The notes under the pieces are model-generated. The model made no database searches and was not told where the DNA came from. It was given only the letters and a program-made list of their open reading frames with translations. From Euptelea pleiosperma (lineage: Eukaryota > Streptophyta > Magnoliopsida > Ranunculales > Eupteleaceae), in NCBI GenBank assembly GCA_035048495.1, contig CM068547.1, forward strand, positions 24,869,913 through 24,933,912: 64,000 bases of DNA. The letters are read 5' to 3'. Position numbers and translations under genes: made by a program. This document shows, piece by piece, positions 10,730 through 23,225 of this stretch (position 1 is its first letter; each line of letters starts with the position of its first letter).

Positions 10730-12250
10730 AAACTTAAACAGTTTTACTGGTCTATAGTAGGAAATAAAATCGCATTCCTTAGTTGTTTGATAAAGGATTA
10801 TCACAACCGATTCAAATCGAATATACCTCTATAGTATATTCTCTTTTCGTTGTTTGATTTAATCAATATAGATAGCGGAATACAAACAAACAATCACACA
10901 AGACAAGAGATTTTTATGTGGAAACCTTAGCCAAGGAAAAAACCACGGAACCACGTCTAGATGGAAAGTATCACTAACTAGAAAGTTAAACGAAACAAAG
11001 GTTACCTACGCAGCACCGTTGCAAATACAGCTTCCAACCTTAGCCAAGGCCTACTGCCGATGCGTCCACATCCTCTGAATCAACGCTACAAATCCATGCG
11101 CACCCTCGTAGCTAAGAAGCCTTGTCTACTTGTTCAATTTGGTACACCCCAAACCTACCGTCGATCAGCCACTCCGATCTTAATTCTCAACACTCCAGAC
11201 TTTGCCGAAGGTGAAGGATTCAGTACACCCTGAATCCTAGGTTACTCAATAGGTGTTGAGTCACACTAGTACACTCAGGCTACTAAGTCAAATATCTATG
11301 TGGAAGACCTAAGCTGGGTAATGAATCAAGCTCTTAACTTTGATCTAGAAGAGGAACAAGCTCACAAGATATTTATGAGATAAAAAGTTTATTGCTCTTC
11401 GAATGGACATTCTAATAAATAAATATTTTTTCTCTCTATTCAATGTGTATAGAAGTGTAGAAGTGTATCTAGAGAAGACATAGAAGGGTTATATTTATAG
11501 AATTTGTAACCCTGAGTCCTTTAGAACGTGGGAGAGTGAAAACTAGAATTTCGGATCTAAGAAAGACTCAATCCGTGTGAAGTCCAATCGATTGTACTCT
11601 GGGTCCAATCCATTGGGTTTTGGGTCCAATCGATTGGCCTTGTACGGATAGGTTTTTCCTTCGTAAATCTAATCGATCGTTTATAGTCCAATCGATCTGA
11701 CTTAAATAAGTTTCTGTCCCATAAGCTCCAATCGATTTTACAGAGGTCTCCAATCGATTGGGTTCTGATCATGTTTTGTCTCGTAGATTCCAATCGATTT
11801 TACAGAGGTCTCCAATCAATTGGGCTTTGATCATGTTCTGTCTCGTAGACTCCAATCGATTTTACAGAGGTCTCCAATCGATTGGACTCTCCCAGAAGTC
11901 AATAACATTGACTTAGACTCGGGTCTGTCCAATGACTAGGTTTGACCATTATATTTTATTCATTTAAACATATTCCTATAGCCACTAAGTCACTTACCTT
12001 CCTAAGCCAGCGTACACGATCTATAACTAACAAATTGACAGTTACTCATATGACTCCTGTCATCAACCGTCTGATTCTTGCTGTCTCTATCTTCTAGTCT
12101 TCATTTAGTCGACGAAGTATGCGTACTATGACATCTTCATACTACACTGGTGCTCGTAGGAACGGTTACATGAATGTTTTTTGTCATACGGAATCTTTGC
12201 TAAACTTAGAATATGAAAATATCCTTACACATCGATATTCATAGGATAAT
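10730..12250 (-). repeat. LTR-like dispersed repeat, minus-oriented relative
   Basis: Inverted relative of 6690-7450, recognised by the shared blocks CCTTAGCCAAGGAAAA, CTACGCAGCACCGT and TTTGGTACACCCCAAACC. It also contains the 63-bp ATCGAT-rich tandem. Divergence between the two relatives is high. Element ends are not resolved, and no protein domain is visible. Confidence 0.5.
11578..11890. repeat. ATCGAT-rich tandem repeat, about 63-bp unit
   Basis: About 11 near-copies of CCAATCGATTGG lie in 310 bp. From 11723 the unit, about 63 bp long with paired half-motifs CCAATCGATTTTACAGAGG and CCAATCGATTGG, repeats about 2.6 times (starts near 11723, 11786, 11848). The core is palindromic. Confidence 0.85.
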
Positions 12251-13145
12251 TGTAATATTCATCGGTGTTTTATTTAATAATTGAATTGAGAACAAGGTTT
12301 CTAAGGTGGATGTTTCGCAATCAAAACATGTACATCTCTACTCCCTTCTTTCTCGCTGTGTGAATTCCGATTCTAACAAGGCGATAACAGCCAACATTAG
12401 TAAACGGCGTTACACAAAAGGATGCAAGAGATAGAAGTGAAGGACAGGTCCATATAACCAGTAATTGCCAAGGATCTAAAAATCTGAACATATTTCTTCT
12501 TCCTCGAGAAGCTCACCTGGGATTGGGGCTAATGGCTACAGAGATGGTGACCTATTTTTACAAAAAGGAAGCAATGCAGTCCTAGTGAACATGAATAGTG
12601 GTGGAAAGATCAAATCAAACACTTCTTTGAAGCATGTGATAGTGTATGTTGGATTTCTAGTCACAGTTTCTCGACCCATTTTGTGTTTCATGCTGATGAA
12701 ATCAAATGGCTTCTACAATCCAAAAGAATGATCCTATGAGAAGATTGCACAATTCTCTCTTTCTATTTTGTTCATATTTACACCTCATCACTCTCTAAAT
12801 ACAAAGGCACACTATTAGGCGTGGGTACCACCCACCATAACATTTTCTCATAAACCATTAATCAACATACCACATTACATATTACAAAAAAAAAAAATTA
12901 TTTTTTTTTTTTTTAAACCAGGATCTGCTCCCTAAAAATCCATGACCATAAATCTGTGTGCAAATCAAGCAATAGAACAAGTTCTGATGATAAATTTGGA
13001 GTCCCAACATTCAGACAGATCAACTTCAGCAAAAAAAAAATTTAACTGATTTATCAGACAGATTTGCAAGGAGAACGTTGTATTCGACCAGACGAACATA
13101 CAATCTGGGATCACCAAAACTTCCAACCTTGTGTGAATTACTATC

Positions 13146-16100
13146 TTAGTTTGATGCAGCTGGAGAGCTTCTCCTTTTTTTCCTGGAACCAGTTGATCTC
13201 TTGCTGGGAACATTGTAGTTCTCTTTTCTGTACTCATCATCGGCGGTAGATGAAGAGGAATCATCAGATGAGCTAGAAGAAGACGTATCCCGATGCTTCC
13301 TTTTCCTCCTCTTCCTTTCATTGTGACTTTTATGATGCCTTCTGTGACCCTTTCTCTCATGCCTTTTCAGTTTCCTCTCTTTACGGCTCACTCTTCTGTG
13401 ATCATCATCTTCCTCGGACTCTTCTTTTCCATGCCTTTTATGGTGTCTTTTGCTGTGCTTTCTTCTCTTCTCCCTTGACCTTGATTTCCGTTTATATCTT
13501 TTTTCTGGATATTGGCTCGTCTTTGGACTCGTTAAAACCTCCTCAGCACCTACGTTTGCAGCTCCATCAGGCAGCATTACCAGCAAATTGACATCTACCT
13601 CTTTCCCATCCATACTTTCATGAGCTTTTGGCAAAGGATAGACAGCACATTCACCAGGAACTTGTAAGTCTACCTCGTTATCACAGGTCCCTTGCTTTGG
13701 GGGATGTTCGCTGTCATTTATATAATCCTCCCCAGTAATCATACTCGAAAAATTCCAATGGTCATTTTTCACTTTTCTGCTGTCATCTGTCACCACATCC
13801 TCAGAATATGCTGAACCTTCTCCATTGCTACTGATTACTATTGGTGGCAGATCATGTTCAAGCCTGTTCAACTTCAAGCTCTATGTGTGGGTTCCTTGGA
13901 TGCGTGTCTCCCCTTAGCTACATATTTATTGGCTTCCAAGTTTTTGTTTCCCTCATCAGAGTAGTTCTTCTGGCCATGATGAGAAAGAAAATCTTCTGGA
14001 GAATGGGAAGGCCTGTTAGCTCTTGGAGGCTTCATAAGGTCTTCATCGAATCTTCTCTCCATTACGTAGTCATGCAGCTTTTGTTCTCTACTATTTACAA
14101 TCCCAATGTCATTATGCCTGTTGTCAATGTCTCCAGCATTTTTACTTAGACGGTGGTCCAGCATTCGTGTTGAATGATCCACATTATCAGTAGACCTTGG
14201 AGGAACAGAAGTTGCAGAATCCAATTCATTGTCACTGGAATTCAAGGCTCTTTGAACTGACCGTCCACGAGAACTGGCAGACTTTGAAGGATCCCCACTT
14301 GTAGAAGTGAACTTACCAGAGACAGATTTCTTTAGGCTATGTTGTTGAGTGTTTCTTTTACCAGAATAATCAGTTGAAGTAGATCCTGATCTTGAAGAAT
14401 TAGAACTTTCACTCCTTATTAACTGCTCCCTGGAAATTCTAGCTTCTTTTTCCCGCTGCTTAACATCTAGTTCAGATGCATCATTGTTTTCACTGGAGCT
14501 GATATCATGGTCAACTTTGTTTTCCTTCAAAATACTTGTAGTACTGCGACTTGAACTGTTTTTTGAAGTTGATAAGCTCCTTTCCGCTATTGGTTTTCTT
14601 GGACTTAACCTGGCTCGCCGAGGACTTGAACTGATGCTACTGCTATTAATGGGACTTTTAGACATACTGCGCCTGTTTGAAACTCTTGAAGACACTCTGC
14701 GTCCAGACTTGGGTGACGGGGACCGTAGGTGACGGCGCCGAGGAGAATGAGAATCATCACGGCGGTACCTCAGGGAGCGGGATATAGATGGAGATCTCCT
14801 CCTGCTTCTGCTTGTACTCCTACTCCTATTCCTATGGTTATAAAAATAACCCCTGCCACCTGAACGATTCGCACCTCTTCTGTAACTTGATCTTGAATAA
14901 TCCCTACGATCATTGTAACGGTCATAGTAACTGGAATATCTTTGAGTTCTGTAACTGTTGCGGTATCTTGGTGAGTATTCTTCACGCTCCCTGCGGCTAT
15001 TCCTGTACCTAACAGGAGATATGGAGTTCGATTTTGGGGACTGAGATAGGGACCGGGAACGAGATTTTGATTCTGACTTTTCCCTGTCCAAAAAGGAAAC
15101 AGCAAGCAGTATTTGGTCAACAAAGAAGTCTACAAGGGACAAGTTAATCACTAGTAAATTTGGGGGGAAAATGAAGAGTGACACAAGGGTCAATGTGTGT
15201 GTGGGGTGGGTTAAATTGGAGTGCTGCAGTACTTCAGCCACACAATCAGAAAGACATATAAGCATGTACATCCCTACATACTGAACATATAAAAACAACC
15301 TAATACAGACACGATATCTTCTACTTTTTTTGAAGTTCCATTTCATGTTTAGGCTCCAATTACTGCTCTACAAACAGGGGAAATTAACTTGTTGAAACAC
15401 GATGTAACTGCATTTAAGTCTACCAGTCATGGACAATTATGACGATGTACAAAGGAAGTACAGAGGAATGCACATTTTTCTATTCCATTAAGATCATCAA
15501 GGGGAGTTCTCAACATATTATTTTATGATTCTATAAACCTTATTCAAGCTATATAGTCGCATGAACTTCATCCAAGGATGCCACTCCAGCTTGGGAATCT
15601 CATTATTTCTTAGATAATAAGGTCTTGAATAGCTCATTCTCTAGCTCGTGTTGCTACCACTACGCTCTGCAACAACTTCATATCACTTGTAAGATTTAAA
15701 GCAGCCCGCTGGGATATAGTGAGGAGATCTTTGCAACTCTTTTAATGATATTTCTTTGACTTAATTTTTTCATTGTTGGAGAAGGCTGAAGTTTGTGGCT
15801 GGTAAGTCAGCAATGAAACTTGGACAACCCCTAGTGGTTGCAAAGATTGAACCTTTCCTTTTATTATTTTTTAATAAGCTGCAACGATTGAATTTTGATC
15901 ACAGAAATATGAACACCATGGAAGTAGGAATTTTGAGGTTTACACTCTCTTGAAGAATTTATCACCACGCACAGCTGTAGAAGTGGGAAACAAAAACATG
16001 GTTCGGATCTTCATCGTTCTGTTGCAGGGCCAATTGGTGGAGAGAGACGAATGTAAATTTTGTGGGTAAAATAAGAATCCATCGATTTTTGGCAGACAAA

Positions 16101-18298
16101 ACTGACCTTCAATAAAATTCTGGGGACCTTAAAAGTAACCACAGAGTAGAAAGCGAGCAGTGGCAATGTATCTATCTTTTGGTCTTAGGGCAGCATTAAT
16201 TTGAACTACTCCTAGCTTCCTTAATATATAAGCGCTATGAAACTCTGGGCAGGCTTTTGGGGCAATTTTTGTTGCGTTCTATTCTCTTTTATAGCTGCAT
16301 TGTCGATATTTTCTTGATCGTGAAGATTTTACTCAAGCTGTAAACATGTATAACATACAAACTAAGTCCACCATAAAGGATTCAGGGAATTTGCTACACG
16401 AACACAAGTGCACAGGTAGCCAGGCTGGTGGAATCATGTTTAGCAGTACATAGCCAGATTCCTCTTTTGAAGGCATCAAACACATAAATCACGGGTCTCT
16501 ATGGACCAAATCTGCAGTGCCAAATCAATCATGTCATCCATGTTTTTTTTGGGTTCATCACTGGATCCCTCGGTTCTAGGGGTAAGTCTCTGTGGAAATT
16601 TCTTTTGTATGCTATATTTTGGAGGATTTGGAAGGAGATAAATCATAGGATCTTTGATGATGTAACATGATTGGTGCTAGACATGTATAATTCCATTTGG
16701 AAGGTTTTAGTCGAGTGGGTCCTTGGTATGGATAAATTTCGAGGCTTTACTATGGCAAATTTTTTCAGTAATTGAGGTAATGCTATCAATGGTGGTCGCG
16801 TGAATGTCAAACTGAAGCCAAGATGGTGTAATCTAAAGAGGGGATTCATTAAACTGAATTTTGATGGCAGCTCTCTTGGAAATCCAGGTCCAGGTGAGAT
16901 AGGAGGGGTTTTTAGAGAGAATGATGTTGTTCTTAAGCTTATTCAGGGCCTGCCAGCGTTGTGGACTCAAATGAAGCTATGGTCATAATGCAGGGGCATT
17001 TTCACACTGGGCTCGAGTGGGGCAGCCTGGGTAAATGAGGAACACTTAGGGTGGGGTGGCCCGTGTGATATGGGCCCATGAGGGGTCATGTCGACCGAGA
17101 ACCTGGATAGATCCTATGAGATAAAGGAATTTAATCTCAAACTACGAACAATCGCGGCTTTTGGGGAGTATTGGTTAAATGTCCTGCATCAGGTCAGATC
17201 TCTACTGCAGGGTCTTCATATTTTTAAGTATCACTTTTTGGGCATGTTGATTGTTGAAGGTGATTCAAGAAACACCATCCACTGGGTGTCTAAAGAGGGC
17301 TAGTCCTTGACGTTTTGATAACATTAGAGAACTTGTTAAAGGTTGGACTATCATGTTGTCTCGCATATTAATGGAGGCAAACAACATGGCTGACCACTTA
17401 GCAAAGGAAGGGGCTCGCAGAGACCTTTTGTATATTGGGGACTCTCTTCTCTAACCTTGTAGTTTCTTTTCTTGTTTAGGAATTCTTCTACCGTTGCTGC
17501 ATCTTCTCTCTGTTTCTTATAAAATTATGTTATTCGTCAAAAAAACAAAGAAACAAAAACTCATGTCATGCCATAATAGATAATCTATATTTCATAAGTT
17601 GTGATGGCCCAGGAACTTGTCTACAAAATATTGAAATTTTTATGCAAATAAGTATAGAATAAATCAAGCAACAACATAACACAACCATTTTCCTAGGTTC
17701 CCAAATTCACAATTCCCAACATAAAAGATCCAAGATCCATTATTGATGACCACTAATAGATTGGAGTATAACACAATTTACAAATTCCCATATGTTACAA
17801 GCATAATAGCATATACTACTGGAGTAAACATCATCAAAGCATGTACTATAGCAAACAAATATAAATAAAGAGATGGAGAATACCGGACAATAAGTCTTAG
17901 TATTCACAAGTCCAACCAACAAGAAGGAGTTCAGGATGAAATTAATCAAAAAAAAAAACGGTAAATCACCTTTTAGGAGCCGATTCCTCAGATTTCTCTT
18001 TAGGTACATCATCCTTTTCACCTTTCAAGAGCTTGCTGATCTCAGCTGCACGGGCTGCAGCCTTTTCAGCAGCGGCTTTGATGCTTACAGCATGAGCAAC
18101 TGCCTGCTGCTGTGCCAAAAGCTGCTGATTCACTAATGACTGTTGAAACTGGTATTGCTGCAAAGCTATAGCATAATTGAATGCTGGCGCCCCAGCTCCA
18201 GGCAAAGGGAACATTGGCACCGCAGCTCCTGGCAAAGCATGGCTTGATGCATTCGTTGATTGAGAAGGAGATTTTGATGTTAAGTCACTCGTATTCAT
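13146..18298 (-). CDS. Serine/arginine-rich (RS-domain) nuclear protein, spliced
   Basis: Exon 1 is 18298-17970: start ATG at 18298, Ala/Gln-rich, ending near AAARAAEISKLLKGE. Its donor AG|GTGATT joins in phase to the acceptor CAG|GGAAAAG, so exon 2 starts at 15083 and reads REKSESKSRSRSLSQSP, a long RS domain with RYRNSRR and SRSRRRSPSISRS blocks. That frame ends at 13874. A second basic frame (13877-13146; KRHHKRHGKEESEEDDDH and a poly-Ser block) lies one base out of register. The same register change occurs in the duplicate at 42-44 kb, so a short intron near 13780-13920 is likelier than a recent frameshift. RS proteins act in nuclear speckles in pre-mRNA splicing. No RRM is visible here. 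The composition resembles tails of plant SR-related proteins, but I cannot name the ortholog. Confidence 0.72.
16555..17560 (+). mobile_element. LINE 3' fragment (RNase H end) inside the SR-gene intron
   Basis: Plus-strand frames, interrupted by stops, read in order AIFWRIWKEINHRIFDD (end of the zinc-binding RT region), KLNFDGSSLGNPGPGEIGG (RNase H catalytic start), LIVEGDSRNTIHWV, and ANNMADHLAKEGARRDLLY, typical of plant L1-type LINE RNase H domains. It is antisense to the host gene and ends in an A-rich tail near 17545. A small 5'-truncated, decayed insertion. Confidence 0.85.
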
Positions 18299-18961
18299 CA
18301 CGAAATCCAATTATCTAAAACTGACCAAAAATCTTCTTTCCTTCTCCTCTTTACCTACAATGCCTCAGTATCGATGCAGTCAAAAACATGGAATTCTAAA
18401 ACCAAGATAACACTAAACCCTAAACTCAAAGCAAAAAAAAGAGATCCTTGTATAATAACACCTTATTCTTCAAGGGGATATCTGGTTGCAGGGTTCAAAT
18501 TGTGTGCCGCTAATTTGGACGGATACGAAATTTTAGGCGTGTTCAGTCCCTTGGTTGCAAGGTTCAAATTGTGTACCGCTAATTTACAAACCAACCCACT
18601 TCTATTCAAATCCAGCAAAATGTTAGATTATAGAAGGATGGGGTACTGAACCAAATAATTAGGTACTTGTAACCAAACATCACCTAAATCGCTAATATAT
18701 TTAGCTAAAAATAAGTGATGATACTTAGCGATGAGTTCGATATTGCAAATGAATCCCCAAAATTTGCAGAAAATCTAAACATTCATGGAAAAATGGTCGA
18801 TGCAGCACAGAAGAAGGAATTACACAGAAGAATCAAACAATTTCAGTAGATAAACAAGCAAGTAAAAACAAATTAGCAGTATCTTGACTTAAGTTCTTAA
18901 ACAAGTTAAACCCTAAAACATTAATAGAAAAATGAGTGAAAATAGCAGAAAAATTACAAAC

Positions 18962-19245
18962 CTGTCGTGAATTCGAGCTACAGTTACGTGAAGATGCCAA
19001 TTCTCAGAAATTTGATCTTGTAATCGAAGTAAGAACACGTTCTGAATCTAGGGTTTTGGTTGGGTTGGAACGCATACATGAGCATGATTTGATTCAAGAA
19101 GTCCAAAAAAAACAACAAAAAACAAGACACCAAAAGATTAGATTCAAAAGCCGTTAAATTTCTATGAATCTATGGGCAGAGATTTAGAAAAACTTCGAGA
19201 CGAAGAGAATCAAGATTGAGAAGAAGGAAAAGGGAGAGGTCATAC
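18962..19245 (-). other. Probable 5'-UTR exon and promoter-proximal region of the SR-rich gene
   Basis: On the minus strand a pyrimidine-rich leader containing AAACCCTAGATT-type sequence ends at a donor CACGACAG|GTTTGTAA at 18962. The next acceptor candidates (GCATTGTAG or CAGTTTTAG) lie just before the ATG at 18298. The upstream exon boundary is approximate. A hairpin MITE begins about 170 bp further upstream. Confidence 0.5.
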
Positions 19246-19414
19246 CGTGATACTGCATGTCGGTTTTTTACTCCATAAGTACCAAAATGCCCCTGTTATT
19301 TTTTTCTTTTCTTTTTTTTTCTGAAAAATGACGTGTTGACTAGAGCGTGAAGTGGAATCGGGAGCGGGAATCCCGGAGCGCCCATGGTTAGCAAATTTCA
19401 CCCACTGAAAAAAG

Positions 19415-19808
19415 CGAGTTCGGACTCTAGGGATCGCCTTTTTTTACCGGCTTCCGTTCCAGGACACAATATGAGCTACGTCGAACACTCTTAAAGGGAC
19501 TCTGACCGTATGGATGTTTGGCCAATCCCTAGATGGACCTACAAACCAAAACTCAGCCTGATTAGTGATTTCTAGGCGTTGAATTTGACTTATTTTCATG
19601 GGTTGATCTCAACTGTGTGAATTTGAGCAGTATTTAAGGTACAAAGATCCAAAGGTTTGAAATCACTAATAAAGCTGATTTTTGGTTTGTAGGTCCGATA
19701 AGGGATTAGCCAAACATCCATACGGTCAGAGTCCTCTAAGAGTGTGACAAGTGGCTCATATTCTATCCTGTAATGGGCATCGGTCAAAAAAGGCCGGTCC
19801 TGGAGTCT
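19415..19808. mobile_element. Hairpin MITE, family F1, copy 1
   Basis: Nearly the whole element is an inverted repeat. The core arm contains GACCGTATGGATGTTTGGCC, ACCTACAAACCAAAA and CAGCCTGATTAGTGATTTC, mirrored on the right. Outer arms start GGACTCTAGGGATCGCC and mirror as GGCCGGTCCTGGAGTC. It lies about 170 bp upstream of the SR-gene leader. Confidence 0.85.
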
Positions 19809-20194
19809 TAAAACAATTTAAATTTAAAAAAGCCGATACAAAAAGGGTCAAAAAGATGAGAACATCAAAAGATTCGATAAGCGAGGACTTCGGGTTCTTT
19901 AGGTTCTTTTAAAGCCAAAATGAGGTTAGCTTCTATGCGCTAGGGCGGCGCAGACCAAACAAAACCGCCTTGCTTAAGTTGTACCACGTCAGCGAAAAAG
20001 CAAAAGCTCTTGCACGGTTCAACACAACTGCAAACCAGGTTAGTCGGTTACGTCAGGGGATGTGGTTATTTTTGTTTTTTCACTGACGTGGTACAACTTG
20101 AGCAAAGCCATTTTGTTTGCTCCGTGCAGCCGTGGTGCATAGAAGCCAGCCAAAACTTGGGTTCGGGCACGCTCCTTCACACAAGGGTTGTCTA

Positions 20195-20540
20195 GCACGA
20201 CTACGTCCCTCATCCATGATGATGGGAAACCATAGTATATGACATGTGGCCCACTCTTAGAGACAACAGACCGTATCGATGTTTGTCCCATCCCTAGGTG
20301 GACCCATATACCAAATATCAGCTTGATTAATGATTTCAAACCTTTATATCTAAGTATCCCAAATAATGCTCAAAATTTACGGTTAAAAATCAACCGATGA
20401 AAACGACTCCAATCAAATCCTTAAAAATCACTAATCAGGCTGATTTTTTGAATGTAATGGGCCAAACATCGATAGGTCAGTGATCACTTAGAATGCGCAA
20501 CGTGTAAGGTGGGCGTTCCCATAGTACTACTTTAAAGCCA
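20195..20540. mobile_element. Hairpin MITE, family F1, copy 2 (diverged)
   Basis: Carries the core blocks CCGTATCGATGTTTG, ATCAGCTTGATTAATGATTTC and their mirror CACTAATCAGGCTGATTTTT. It is preceded at 19975-20110 by an unrelated inverted pair (TTGTACCACGTCAGCGAAAA and its mirror), so the area holds nested fold-back sequence. Confidence 0.7.
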
Positions 20541-20544
20541 AAAC

Positions 20545-21475
20545 CAGGGTTGGGGCATGCCCTTCACACATGCTTCACAAGTCGCTCATTCATGTACATA
20601 CCCACCCCTTAATAAGTATTATCGCTCCTAAACTATATGATGCTTCCCTTAATATAAGCAATACTCATAAATTCAACTAATTGTAAGAACTCCAAATCCA
20701 TGAAACCTAAATCCAAATTCAACTAATAATAGTCTACCCCAGTTCAAAAATGTACTAAGAATTCCAAATCAAATCAAATGTAATTCTATGGTGGCCAAAA
20801 CTGAAGAAAAAAAAAACTAAAAACAAGGACCTGCAATTGTTTTGAGTTTTAGAGGGGAAATGGAAAAGTGAAGAGGAAGAAGAAGATTTTTCCTAATTTT
20901 ATTTCTCTTTCCCAATTTTTCTTGAGATTGGCATTTAAATTATAAAATCTTATATTGTTCTTTCCTTCTTTTAGTTGATATTGCAAGGAATGGGATGGAA
21001 CCCCTAAACTTGTCTCCGGGTCTCCTGTATGTGTTAAATTCCATTACTACCGTTCTGATTCAAAAAGTGATTTGAAATAAGACTGTGCATGTCATCTCAT
21101 TTGTATCTTGTATTTGTTTCCCTCATTTGAGTCATTTCCCTCGTATGCAAGCTGAAGGAGTTTCTCCACAGAAGAATGTGAAGAAGGGAGAGGTTTCAAG
21201 AAAAAGGAAAAAGAAAGCTCCAAGGTGAAATGTTTAAGAAGTTGAATTGCTTAAGAAGAAGGAAGAAGAAAGCTCCAAGGTGTTTCAACACCGGTTGGTT
21301 TGTGAAAAGTAGAAAGCTTCACGGTGTTTCAATATATAGGGTTTGATTTGTGAAGAAGAAGAAAGCTCGCCAAGATACGTTCAAATCTCCATCATTTCAT
21401 ATTTCTACTATATTTTTCATTGACGAAGTTCCATTTCTCTATCACTACTCTCCATCAGTATCATTTTAAATCTTA
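20545..21475. other. Non-coding stretch without recognised content
   Basis: AT-rich sequence with AAGAAGAAAGCTCC-type purine repeats near 21180-21370. No gene, terminus or target duplication recognised. Confidence 0.5.
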
Positions 21476-21479
21476 TTTT

Positions 21480-22160
21480 TGTTTGAGTATTGGTTGTCAT
21501 TAAACTGGTTGAACCAATACCATTTTAATTAAATTGGTGGAACCAGTACCATTTTCACTATACATGTTGAAGTGGTTGAACTAGTACCATTTTCACTAAA
21601 CTAGTTCAACTACTACCATTTCACTATACAGGTTGAACTAGTTAAACCAATCTTACCATTTTCACTAAACAAGTCGAATCAGTACCATTTTCACTAAATT
21701 AGTTCAATCACTACCATTTTCACTCTACGGGTTGAACTGGTTAAACCAATCTGGTTGAACAGAGTACCATTTTCACTAAATAGGTTGAGCTAGAACCATT
21801 TTCACTATACGGGTTGAACCGGTTAAACCAGTCTGGTTGAACCGAGTACCATTTTCACTAAATAGGTCGAATTAGAACCATTTTCACTATACGGATTGAA
21901 CTCGTTAAACCAGTCCGGTTGAACCAGTACCATTTTCACTATACGGATTGAACTAGTAAAACTAGCCTGGTTGAATCAATACCAGTTTAGTCTAAATTGG
22001 TTGAATCAATGCCATTTTCATTACACTGGTTGAACAAGTACCATTTTTACTAAACTTTTAGCCAACCTGGTTTACTAGTAGTTGAAATGGTTAAACGAGT
22101 ACCATCTTCACTAAACTGGTTGATCCGATACCATTTTCACAAAGTTGGTTGAATCTCATT
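21480..22160 (+). repeat. Minisatellite with ACCATTTTCACTA core
   Basis: About 17 copies of a core close to ACCATTTTCACTA alternate with GGTTGAACCGGTTAAACC spacers. Spacing falls into about 30- and 52-bp classes, suggesting a higher-order unit of about 82 bp in the central part (21714-21930). Copies diverge toward both ends. Confidence 0.9.
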
Positions 22161-22164
22161 TACA

Positions 22165-23090
22165 TTTATGCAACAAATTGTAATAGGATGCTAGCCAGTA
22201 ATTATTTTATTATGAACAAAAGACTTTGAACTTGGTCATTAACATGAATGAATTGTGGATTATTGTCAAACAAATGACTATTTTTAGTTTGTTTTCATTC
22301 AAATAATATCAGCAACCAATCAAAAACAAATATTATGTTTTTGTCACGTCGGAGGTCTTCATTCTCAAATGCTAAATGATTCTATAAATTATATGGGTGG
22401 TACCACTAAGGGTATCTGTCTCATTAAGGGAAGCACATTTCAAATTTTTTGACAAACGTTTGCAAAAAAATTGAACATTGACCCAAATCGAACAACCCTT
22501 AAGTATTCCACTAAATATCACAGCGATTCCGATTATTTGTTCCGATAATATGGACCTTAAGAACTTGATTAAATTCAACGATACAACAACGGATGTGTAT
22601 GCACTCCACGATAATGAGAATCTAAAGATTGTCCAATTGTATGTAAGGTAAATCTCACCATTCTACGATTAATGAATTTATTAAGTGGTTTATAATAACT
22701 AATATCATGTGTCATTTCATGTATTTGTAATCCAAGCACGGTAATATCAACAACCCATCAATTTTCTAGTTAGTCTTCCGTAAGTGTTAATGGAATATTT
22801 TTAACTATCATTTAAAAAATATATTTTTATTGTATATTTATATAACTTAATTAAGATAAAAATCTTATTTGGTATAAATAATAACAACAACAACAACAAC
22901 AACGATGAGATTTATTGTATAAAAATAATAATAAAATGTCATTTGGTATTTTTTATTGGAATAGTGTTTTAGAGATTAAAATAGAGATGGATGGTTGGAG
23001 TTGACACTATAATCAAGGTGCTCTAAAAGCACTTTATTATAAAAAATAATTATTTTATTCTCCAAAATAGAGATCTGGCTGAAGATGCTC
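22165..23090. other. Non-coding stretch without recognised content
   Basis: AT-rich, with a short (CAA)n run near 22888-22903. No gene recognised. Confidence 0.5.
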
Positions 23091-23225
23091 TAATTGATTT
23101 TTGGTGTGTAGGTCTGCCTAGGATTGGCCAAATATTCATATGGTCAGTGTCCTCTAAAAATGTGCCAAGTAGCTCATATTGTGGGTGGTCGTTGGCTTCG
23201 CTGACCGTCGACACTCAGCGAAGTT
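23091..23225. mobile_element. Hairpin MITE, family F1, right arm only (copy 3)
   Basis: Starts with TTGATTTTTGGTGTGTAGGTC and continues through GGATTGGCC, ATATGGTCAGTGTCCTCTAA and GCTCATATTGTGGG, the right half of the F1 core. The left arm is absent. It ends just before the Helitron at 23282. Confidence 0.75.

Noticed and set aside
13841..14149. Plus-strand frames opposite the SR-rich gene (also 14484-15012)
   Set aside because: Antisense shadows of an RS-repeat coding strand, which naturally lacks stops on the other strand.
19596..19787. Open frames inside the F1 hairpin copies (also 20040-20339, 47161-47370, 51353-51628)
   Set aside because: They recur only because the MITE is repeated. 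No start context or domain, and the frames differ between copies.
21480..22160. CRISPR array
   Set aside because: Repeats are degenerate, spacers are themselves repetitive, and the context is eukaryotic. It is a minisatellite.
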